7,709 bases of DNA from Candidatus Competibacteraceae bacterium (GTDB lineage Bacteria; Pseudomonadota; Gammaproteobacteria; Competibacterales; Competibacteraceae): NCBI GenBank assembly GCA_020445005.1, contig JAGRHM010000421.1, forward strand, positions 5,565-13,273, written 5' to 3'. Numbering within the stretch: position 1 is the first letter of the stretch; each line of letters begins with the position of its first letter. The notes beneath the pieces are model-generated. The model was not told the origin of the DNA, did not search any database, and worked only from the letters and a program-made list of their open reading frames with translations. The position numbers and the translations under genes were made by a program. Positions 1-6,217 of the stretch are shown here, piece by piece.

Positions 1-463
1 CTACGCCAATCGTCACCTCAAAACCGCCATGATAATTATGCGCAGCCGTCAAACGAACTAAATGCTCTGTGACCATCCGGCGCGGCGCAGGATTAATGGC
101 CGGTTCGCCCACCGGAATGGGCAAACCCGGCAAGGTTACCGTTCCCACGCCCAGTCCCGCATGAAATCTTACGCCGGGTTGCTCATGCAAGGCAATTTGG
201 GCAAAAATTAATGCACCGTGCGTTACATCAGGATCATCTCCGGCGTCTTTTACCACCGCCGCCTCGGCACCCTGAGGCGTCAACCGACAATATTCCAACA
301 CGAATTGCGCCGGTTGGCCGCGCGGTAAAGTAATTTCTATTTGATCGAGGCTGACACCGGTCAACAGGCGACGGGCCGCCGCCAGGCTAGTCGCCGTCGC
401 GCAAGCGCCGGTGGTGTAACCGTAGCGCAGAGGATGAGGCGTTTCAGGAGTTTCGGGACGCAT
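1..463 (-). CDS. cbiD: Cobalt-precorrin-5B C1-methyltransferase, N-terminal part
   Basis: CbiD transfers a methyl group from S-adenosylmethionine to C1 of the corrin ring during the early-cobalt-insertion route to cobalamin, acting in the cytoplasm. The 154 residues present run from an ATG at 463 off the left edge. They show the family N-terminus [14 protein letters not shown] (residues 11-24), then [13 protein letters not shown] (72-84), [19 protein letters not shown] (103-121) and AINPAPRRM (122-130). The family is usually about 360 residues long, so roughly 200 C-terminal residues lie outside the window. The start is the first ATG in frame and the leader [13 protein letters not shown] matches the usual family N-terminus. 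No good Shine-Dalgarno sequence precedes it. The start lies 20 bases inside the end of the upstream toxin gene, which suggests coupled translation. The pathway partner CbiA is encoded divergently nearby. Confidence 0.93.
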   Translation of the reverse strand, partial: MRPETPETPHPLRYGYTTGACATATSLAAARRLLTGVSLDQIEITLPRGQPAQFVLEYCRLTPQGAEAAVVKDAGDDPDVTHGALIFAQIALHEQPGVRFHAGLGVGTVTLPGLPIPVGEPAINPAPRRMVTEHLVRLTAAHNYHGGFEVTIGV

Positions 464-841
464 GAGGGTCCGAATCCGTTGAGTCACTTCCACCGCGAAT
501 CCGCACCCGATGCTCGTCGACGATCCACAGCAGACCGGTTAAAGGTTCATGACTCAATAATGGCAACAGACGTTGGGTTAAACGCAAAACAGCGCCGACA
601 CCCTGATTTGCTGGACGCAACACAATGATGCCTGCATAATTTTCAGGCGGATAACGACGAATGTCAGAAAAATCCAGATCAAGGGTGATCAATACACGAT
701 GTTCTCGCTGGCAGACATCAGCAACGACCTCATCAGGCTGACCGGTCATTTGCTGCTCAAGAATCGTCATTGCATCATAATGATGTCGACGCAGTAAATC
801 AGCAATTTCCACCGGTAGATTTTCATCGACCTTGAAGCGCA

Positions 842-842
<1 letters not shown>
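444..842 (-). CDS. DUF5615 family PIN-like toxin
   Basis: A 132-residue protein of the DUF5615 (COG4634-type) PIN-like family. These proteins are predicted ribonuclease toxins paired with DUF433 antitoxins. The start [10 protein letters not shown] carries the first acidic pair (D6, E7). Further acidic residues are D37/E38 and the block TLDLDFSD with D55, D57 and D60, consistent with a metal-binding PIN active site. The ATG at 842 is chosen because GAGG lies 7 bases upstream (850-853) and because it overlaps the antitoxin stop as TGATG. A TTG one codon earlier (845) is possible. The last 15 or so residues after RVRIR are polar, serine- and aspartate-rich, and run through the start of cbiD, so they look like an add-on to the usual domain. 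Toxicity and RNA cleavage are inferred from the family, not shown here. Confidence 0.85.
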
Positions 843-1114
<272 letters not shown>

Positions 1115-1120
1115 TTATCC

Positions 1121-1126
1121 ATTCTA
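1121..1126 (-). promoter_or_regulatory. Candidate -10 box for the DUF433-DUF5615(-cbiD) operon
   Basis: On the minus strand this reads TAGAAT, five of six matches to TATAAT, about 40 bases upstream of the antitoxin ATG at 1081. No convincing -35 box is seen 16-18 bases upstream. The upstream spacer contains the second direct repeat, so a regulator bound there could block polymerase. Confidence 0.3.
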
Positions 1127-1130
1127 GCTG

Positions 1131-1142
1131 ATGATCGGCATT
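1131..1142. repeat. Direct repeat copy 2, upstream of the candidate -10 box
   Basis: Exact second copy of ATGATCGGCATT, lying between the divergent antitoxin and cbiA starts. It would sit in the -10/-35 spacer of the minus-strand promoter and about 40 bases upstream of the cbiA ATG. A protein bound here could therefore affect both directions. Confidence 0.45.
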
Positions 1143-1181
1143 CCTGACTTCATCCGCCTTTAACCTTTAATCTTTCCACTC

Positions 1182-2474
1182 ATGACCTCCGCAACCTGTC
1201 CTGCCCTGCTGCTCAGCGCCCCGGCCTCCGGTCAGGGTAAAACCACCGTGACCGCCGGTCTGGCGCGTTACTACCGCGACCAGGGCTACACAGTCCGGGT
1301 ATTCAAAACCGGCCCGGATTTTCTTGACCCGATGATTCTAGAACGGGCTTCTGGCCAGCCCGTCTATCAGCTCGATTTGTGGATGGTCGGCGAACGCGAC
1401 TGTAAGGCTCTGCTTTATCGAGCCGCGCAGGAGGCGGATTTGATTCTGATCGAGGGCGTGATGGGCCTGTTCGATGGGACGCCTTCCAGCGCCGATCTCG
1501 CTCAACTGTTCGGCGTTCCCATTCTGGCGCTAATCAACGCGCACGCGATGGCGCAAACTTTTGGCGCGGTTGCTCACGGCCTGGCGCACTACCGTCCGGG
1601 CCTGCCGTTCGCCGGAGTGCTGGCCAACCGGGTAGCGGGACCGAGTCACGCCGCATTACTGGCGGAAAGTCTCTCACTCGAGATCCACGATTACGGCTGG
1701 CTGCCGCGCGATAGCGAAATCACTCTGCCGGACCGGCATCTCGGCCTGGTGCAGGCGGCGGAAATTGCGGATCTGGAAACCCGACTGAATGCCGTTGCCG
1801 CCCTGATCGCAAAAACCGGTTTGGCTGCATTACCGCCGCCGGTCACCTTTCCCGCCATGCCTATGGAAGCGTTGACGCCACTACTTAAAGGCGTGCGCAT
1901 TGGTATCGCTCATGACACGGCGTTTGCTTTTCTCTACCCCGCGAACCTGGACACGCTGCGGGCGCTGGGCGCGGAACTGATCTTCTTTTCGCCATTGACC
2001 GATGCTGAACTGCCAGATATTGACGCCGTCTATCTGCCCGGCGGCTACCCGGAGCTACATCTGGATACGCTGGCTGGCAACGCATCCATGCGAGCGGCTT
2101 TGCGCCAACATCACACCTCTGGCAAACCCTTGTACGCCGAGTGTGGCGGTTTGCTCTACACGCTGGAGTCGCTGACCGATAAAGAAGGCTATCGCGCGCC
2201 CATGCTCGCTTTGTTGCCCGGTCATGCGATGATGCAACCCAAACTGGCGGGACTGGGGATGCAGTCCGTGCAATTACCGGAAGGCGAACTACGTGGCCAC
2301 ACCTTCCATCACTCCAAACTGGAAACGTCGTTGACGCCGCTCACGCAAGGCCGCCGCCAGCGGGATGGTCAACCGGGGGAGGCGGTCTATCGGCTGGGGC
2401 GGCTGACGGCTTCGTATCTGCACCTCTACTTCGCCAGCCAACCGCAAGCGGCGGCGCGGCTGTTTTTGCCCTAA
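1182..2474 (+). CDS. cbiA: Cobyrinate a,c-diamide synthase
   Basis: This enzyme performs the ATP- and glutamine-dependent amidation of the a and c side chains of cobyrinate, a cytoplasmic step of cobalamin synthesis. The 430 residues contain an N-terminal dethiobiotin-synthetase-like ATPase with P-loop SAPASGQGKTT (12-22), FKTGPDFLDP (41-50) and Walker-B-like LILIEGVMGLFDG (87-99). The linker has PDRHLGLVQAAE (183-194). A C-terminal type 1 glutamine amidotransferase follows, with YLPGGYPELH (284-293), nucleophile Cys321 in YAECGGLLY, and His414 in ASYLHLYFAS. The length is slightly below the usual 450 or so. The CbiA name rather than CobB (hydrogenobyrinate) is favoured because cbiD is nearby. 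The ATG at 1182 fits the family N-terminus, but no Shine-Dalgarno sequence is visible. The stop abuts the stop of the convergent EF-G-like gene. Confidence 0.95.
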   Translation: MTSATCPALLLSAPASGQGKTTVTAGLARYYRDQGYTVRVFKTGPDFLDPMILERASGQPVYQLDLWMVGERDCKALLYRAAQEADLILIEGVMGLFDGTPSSADLAQLFGVPILALINAHAMAQTFGAVAHGLAHYRPGLPFAGVLANRVAGPSHAALLAESLSLEIHDYGWLPRDSEITLPDRHLGLVQAAEIADLETRLNAVAALIAKTGLAALPPPVTFPAMPMEALTPLLKGVRIGIAHDTAFAFLYPANLDTLRALGAELIFFSPLTDAELPDIDAVYLPGGYPELHLDTLAGNASMRAALRQHHTSGKPLYAECGGLLYTLESLTDKEGYRAPMLALLPGHAMMQPKLAGLGMQSVQLPEGELRGHTFHHSKLETSLTPLTQGRRQRDGQPGEAVYRLGRLTASYLHLYFASQPQAAARLFLP

Positions 2475-4538
2475 TCAGGCCGCATCAAACCGATCAAACG
2501 TCATGGTGAACTGGCCGCGACCGTGGGTCATGCCGCGCAGATCGGTAATATAGCCCAGCAGCCGGTCCAGCGCGCAATCGCAATGGATAATCGTCATGTC
2601 CCCCAGGCTGGTCGTGTCCCGAATAACCGCCCGGCGGGCCTGTAAATCGCCCATGACCGTCCCCACATCGCTCTCGGGAACCACCACCTCGGTGGTCATG
2701 ATCGGCCGCAGCACCAAACTACCCGCCCGGATCAACGCCTTGCGCACCGCCTCGGCAACGGCAACGCGCACCGCCTGCGGACTGGACAGCGCGCCAAACA
2801 GCTCGACATCCAGCACCCGCACCGCCAAATCCTGCAAGGTCGCTCCCGTCGCAGGACCATTAGCCAACGCATCTTCGGCGCCGCCAGAGATCGCATCCTG
2901 CTGCGACGGATTAAGTTGGGCGCCCTCCGGTCGCACGACCGGTTCAACGGTCACGGTCAAACCTGTCCCACGCGGCAAGGGCGCGACCGCAACCCGCGCC
3001 CAGGCTTTCATCTCTAGCTTTTTGCCGTCCGGTTGCTCGATTGTGCGATGAAACAGATTGTCGGCTTCGGCGGCCCGTTCAATGGTCTCCCGAGTCACCA
3101 CATCGGGATTGCCCACCCGGATATTGACATTGAACTCGCGGCGCAAGCGTTCACCAGCGATCTGCAAATGCAACTCACCCATGCCGCGCAACACCCGCTG
3201 ACCGGTTTCCTGATCCTCTTCGACCCGCAATGTGGGGTCTTCCTGTTGCAGCTTGTCCAGCGCCTCCAGCAACTTCTCCTCGTCGGCGCTGGACTGCGGT
3301 TCAATCGCCAGACCTAGCACCGGTTCGCGCGCTTCGATGCGCTCCAGCCACAGCGGATGTCCCGGCGCGCATAACGTATCGCCTGTCGTGGCCCAGCGCA
3401 GACCCGCGATGAGGACAATCTGCCCGGCAGTCGCCTGATCCAGTCGGGTTTTATGATTGGCGTCCACTTCAAACAGCCGCGCTGCGCGCTCATGACGCAC
3501 TGCTCCCCCTGGACCGGGAATCGCCACTTCATCACCCGGTTTCAGCATCCCGCGATAGAGCCGGGCAAAGACATGACGGCGGCCTTCCCACATCTGGACC
3601 TTAAAGACCAGCGCCGCCAGGGGGCCATCCGTTTCCATTGCAACCCACTCCTCGCCGCCATCCGGTCGCTGCGCTAGACTGGACGGACGCTCAATCGGAG
3701 CCGGCAACAATCGCAGCACGCCATCCATAACCGGCTGCATCCCCTGATTGCGCAGGGCGCTGCCGGCGAAGCAGGGAAACGCCTTGCCGGCCAGCGTCGC
3801 TAACCGCAGCGCCGCCCAAACTGCATCCGGTTCCGGCTCCGGTTCTTCTTCAGTCAGCACCCGCTCAGCCAAGGCTTCATCCATCTCCGCCGCCGCCAGC
3901 AACAGGCTTTCGCGCCAGTGCCGCATCTCCCGCCAGGTCGCTGCATCGCAGGGCGTGATGTCCACCTGTTCGCCCCGTTCGCCAGTGAAGCGCAACCGGG
4001 TTTTATCGATGAGGTGAATGACCGTACCGTCATAATCCGGCAACGGCACGGTCACTGCGATGGGTTCCGCATCCAACTGTTCCCGCACCGTGATCAGCGC
4101 CCGGCCAAAATCAGCACCAGGCCGATCCAGCTTGTTGATGAAAAACAGCGCAGGTAATCCAAACCGGGTGCGTTGCCGCCAGACCGTCTCGGTTTGCGGC
4201 TCGACCCCACGCACCCCATCGAGAACAATCACGCAACCATCCAGAACTCGCATCGAGCGCTCCACCTCGATGGTGAAATCGACATGGCCGGGCGTATCGA
4301 TCAATTGAATCAAATGCTCTCGCCAGGGCAGGCGGGTCACGGCGGCGGTGATCGTGATGCCATGCGCCTGTTCCTCGGCCATGTAATCCATGTGGGCCGC
4401 GCCCTCGTGGACTTCGCCGATCTTGTGGGAAACGCCGGCGTAATACAGCATGCGTTCGGTCAGGGTGGTTTTGCCAGCATCCACATGCGCGGCGATGCCG
4501 ATGTTGCGCACTCGCGCAAGGTCCGAAACGTTGGACAT
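2475..4538 (-). CDS. EF-G-like translational GTPase, divergent paralogue
   Basis: A 687-residue member of the EF-G branch of translational GTPases; E. coli EF-G has 704 residues. G domain motifs are G1 AHVDAGKTT (17-25), G2 HGITIT (59-64), G3 DTPGH (81-85), G4 NKLD (135-138) and G5 GSA (259-261). Domain II lies at about 300-400 and domain III includes LRGMGELHLQI (450-460). Domain IV spans about 484-605, and domain V ends with LRPIMTTEVVVPE (610-622) and RGMTHGRGQFTM. Oddities: the GGRGQYG loop expected near residue 505 is replaced by EQPDGKKLEMKAW, and the second tip loop lacks the YHDVDSS motif and reads FGALSSPQ (581-588). His59 replaces the usual Arg of the switch I ERGIT motif. Ribosome-stimulated GTPase activity is plausible. 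Canonical translocation is doubtful, and recycling, ribosome protection or another role is possible. It lies 12 bases downstream of the DUF1015 gene, so they are probably cotranscribed. Confidence 0.9.
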   Translation of the reverse strand: MSNVSDLARVRNIGIAAHVDAGKTTLTERMLYYAGVSHKIGEVHEGAAHMDYMAEEQAHGITITAAVTRLPWREHLIQLIDTPGHVDFTIEVERSMRVLDGCVIVLDGVRGVEPQTETVWRQRTRFGLPALFFINKLDRPGADFGRALITVREQLDAEPIAVTVPLPDYDGTVIHLIDKTRLRFTGERGEQVDITPCDAATWREMRHWRESLLLAAAEMDEALAERVLTEEEPEPEPDAVWAALRLATLAGKAFPCFAGSALRNQGMQPVMDGVLRLLPAPIERPSSLAQRPDGGEEWVAMETDGPLAALVFKVQMWEGRRHVFARLYRGMLKPGDEVAIPGPGGAVRHERAARLFEVDANHKTRLDQATAGQIVLIAGLRWATTGDTLCAPGHPLWLERIEAREPVLGLAIEPQSSADEEKLLEALDKLQQEDPTLRVEEDQETGQRVLRGMGELHLQIAGERLRREFNVNIRVGNPDVVTRETIERAAEADNLFHRTIEQPDGKKLEMKAWARVAVAPLPRGTGLTVTVEPVVRPEGAQLNPSQQDAISGGAEDALANGPATGATLQDLAVRVLDVELFGALSSPQAVRVAVAEAVRKALIRAGSLVLRPIMTTEVVVPESDVGTVMGDLQARRAVIRDTTSLGDMTIIHCDCALDRLLGYITDLRGMTHGRGQFTMTFDRFDAA

Positions 4539-4550
4539 GAGAGTTTCCGT

Positions 4551-5903
4551 CTAGATAATGCGCCGACATTCCAGATAAAACCGCTTCTCATCCGCTTCGC
4601 CCATCGAAAACGTTTTTCTGGGCAGCGCGCCGTCACGGATCACCGTGCGGAAAAAGTCTTCCTTGGCTAAGGCCGGCAGATAAAAACCGATGTTGCCGAA
4701 CTGCGCGCTCAACTGTTCCAGAGTATCCTCACCGTGGATGTAATCAATCCGGGCCTCGGGCTGATTCTCCAGATACTGATCAAGAAACGCCTGTAAGCTG
4801 GCCACAGGCAAGGTAAGTCGCGGCTGTTCAATCAAGAGCACGCCATGCTGATCGCGGCTGGTAAAAGCCAGGGTATGGCAATTCGATCGTTGCTCCAGTT
4901 GCTCCATCTCCCGCCAGGCTTGCCGCGCTGCTTGCCATGAGGGATGGTCGATGACCGTCAGCGTTGAACCCTGATTAGCGCAAAAGTCGGCCATCGTTCC
5001 CAGCAGAAGGGTTGGATTGATGTTGAACGCGACGCGGTGAATCGCTTCGAACTTCAGACCCTCATCATGAAGATTGACCAGCTCCACCAGCGCATGGCGG
5101 GCCGGATGATCCATAATCGCCGCTGGATCGGACGCATGGCGTTTGAGGTTCTCCCAGATCGTCTTGGCGGTGGCGAAGGAATGGTTGCCGTCGCCCATTG
5201 CATACAGCATCACCGGTTCCTCAGTTACGCCATAGCGATCGTTGAAAAGCACTGGACTCGCTAATCCCGCCAGTCGCTCGACGACCCATTGCATTAACAG
5301 GGGATGGTCCAACCGCCAGCCGCGCACCCGTCCGCTATCCAGCATCAGGGGGAGGTTGTAGAGTTCCTCAAGCGGTTCCGCGAACAGCGGTTCAATAACG
5401 CTGTGTTCGGGATCGTCGATCAATACCATCACATGCGGCAGTTCCAGCGGAGCCTGTTCACGCACCCGCACGCGCGGCGGCAAACGCTCCAGAATGGTGC
5501 CCTCGGTAGGGCGGATCAGGGTCTTAGCCCCAGGAGTAAAGTCGTAATGCTCCAAATCCAGCGCAGCGATGAGTCCTTTTCGGACCCGACCCCGCGCGGT
5601 TTCCCGCTCAACCAACGCCATTCCCGGCGCCTGAGATTCCAGTATGCCCTCAGCCAGATAGCGACGCATGGTCTCGTGAATAGCCGCGATGCGTTGCGCC
5701 TCGTCAGACGCGCCCAGATAAACTTCTGGCAGAATCAACCGCAAGGTCGAAGGCGCTTTGCCAACCAGTGCTTCGACTTGCGCCCAGTAATCCGGTTGCG
5801 AGGTATATTGATCGCAGGCCACCACGGCCCACTTGGTGAGATCCACGTCCGCGCGAGGCAGCAGCAGCTTGGGAATCTGGAGACCGATGGGTGTGAAATT
5901 CAT
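4551..5903 (-). CDS. DUF1015 family protein
   Basis: A 450-residue cytoplasmic-looking protein, with no signal peptide or membrane segment seen, of the DUF1015 family, whose biochemical function is not established to my knowledge. Recognisable blocks are the N-terminal WAVVACDQYTSQPDYW (25-40), RPTEGTILER (131-140), LMLDSGRVRGW (186-196), MGDGNHSFATAK (236-247) and the C-terminal PRKTFSMGEADEKRFYLE (428-445). The length is typical of the shorter DUF1015 type. The start at 5903 is supported by AGGAGG at 5914-5919, 10 bases upstream, and by the family N-terminus. The EF-G-like GTPase gene starts 12 bases after the TAG stop, making a likely two-gene operon transcribed from the 5904-6217 interval. 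The DGNHS block resembles the G-x-H-R type motif of ParB/sulfiredoxin-fold enzymes, which is only a weak hint of nucleotide or phosphoryl chemistry. Confidence 0.9.
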   Translation of the reverse strand: MNFTPIGLQIPKLLLPRADVDLTKWAVVACDQYTSQPDYWAQVEALVGKAPSTLRLILPEVYLGASDEAQRIAAIHETMRRYLAEGILESQAPGMALVERETARGRVRKGLIAALDLEHYDFTPGAKTLIRPTEGTILERLPPRVRVREQAPLELPHVMVLIDDPEHSVIEPLFAEPLEELYNLPLMLDSGRVRGWRLDHPLLMQWVVERLAGLASPVLFNDRYGVTEEPVMLYAMGDGNHSFATAKTIWENLKRHASDPAAIMDHPARHALVELVNLHDEGLKFEAIHRVAFNINPTLLLGTMADFCANQGSTLTVIDHPSWQAARQAWREMEQLEQRSNCHTLAFTSRDQHGVLLIEQPRLTLPVASLQAFLDQYLENQPEARIDYIHGEDTLEQLSAQFGNIGFYLPALAKEDFFRTVIRDGALPRKTFSMGEADEKRFYLECRRII

Positions 5904-5913
5904 GGATAGCGCC

Positions 5914-5919
5914 CCTCCT
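5914..5919 (-). promoter_or_regulatory. Strong ribosome binding site of the DUF1015 gene
   Basis: On the minus strand the leader reads AGGAGGGG followed by eight bases before the ATG at 5903. It is the strongest Shine-Dalgarno match to an ATG start in the window. It fixes the start of the DUF1015 protein and implies efficient translation of the first gene of the pair. Confidence 0.75.
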
Positions 5920-5923
5920 GGCG

Positions 5924-5955
5924 AGCGACTGCGCGGGTGACTTTTTTAAGTCGCT
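5924..5955 (-). repeat. Inverted repeat in the DUF1015 leader
   Basis: AGCGACT at 5924-5930 is the exact complement of AGTCGCT at 5949-5955. Nested in the loop is a competing small hairpin, GACTT-TTTT-AAGTC, at 5939-5952. The two structures share bases 5949-5952 and so cannot form together. They lie immediately upstream of the strong ribosome binding site if transcription starts farther out. They could be a leader switch or a protein site, but short repeats like this also arise by chance. Confidence 0.3.
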
Positions 5956-5965
5956 AAATTCGAGC

Positions 5966-5975
5966 CTAAGCTTAG
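5966..5975. repeat. Perfect 10-base palindrome CTAAGCTTAG
   Basis: Fully self-complementary with no spacer, lying between the two divergent genes about 65 bases upstream of the DUF1015 start. A dimeric repressor site is possible. A 10-base palindrome can also occur by chance in a few kilobases, so the functional reading is weak. Confidence 0.25.
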
Positions 5976-6034
5976 CAAATCAGTTCGTCTTGACCCTAGC
6001 GTCTTATTGTTTTTGCACCTGGGAACCGGATAAA

Positions 6035-6062
6035 TTCACGCACAACCTTATGTTTCTATAAA
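6035..6062 (+). promoter_or_regulatory. Candidate promoter for the glycosyltransferase
   Basis: TTCACG at 6035-6040 (four of six matches to TTGACA) is followed, after a 16-base spacer, by TATAAA at 6057-6062 (five of six matches to TATAAT). Transcription would begin near 6069, giving a leader of about 150 bases before the ATG at 6218. It is found by eye only. A weaker alternative is TTGTTT (6007-6012) with GATAAA (6029-6034). Confidence 0.35.
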
Positions 6063-6217
6063 TGAAATATGGATCCTGAAGTTCATGAATAAGCCTGAGC
6101 CACGGTTTGTTCAATCCTCTTTACGGGTGAGGGACAGGACAACTTCACTCTTTATTGTCTTCATTCCTTCATCGAATCGTCATCCTGCTGTTGCCGCCGC
6201 CCCGGAAAATCCGGAGC

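Larger units (their letters stand above)
5904..6217. other. Divergent intergenic region
   Basis: This 314-base interval separates the divergent DUF1015 and glycosyltransferase genes and is visibly more A+T-rich than the flanking genes. It holds the DUF1015 ribosome binding site, a leader inverted repeat, and a 10-base perfect palindrome CTAAGCTTAG at 5966-5975. It also holds a candidate plus-strand promoter at 6035-6062 and a small hairpin (6202-6214) just before the glycosyltransferase ATG. I find no convincing minus-strand promoter, RNA gene or conserved small protein. A 53-codon plus-strand reading frame at 6085-6246 looks spurious. Confidence 0.7.

Noticed and set aside
4111..4569. A 152-codon minus-strand frame over the start of the EF-G-like gene
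   Set aside because: It is an out-of-frame copy of the GTPase region with biased composition. The in-frame product has all G motifs, so no frameshift is needed.
5304..5909. A long plus-strand frame (201 codons) opposite the DUF1015 gene
   Set aside because: It is antisense to a strongly conserved protein and has no family resemblance of its own. G+C-rich coding DNA commonly gives such open antisense frames.
5990..6018. TTGACC at 5990-5995 as a -35 box
   Set aside because: No -10-like hexamer is found 16-18 bases downstream, so the promoter at 6035-6062 was preferred.
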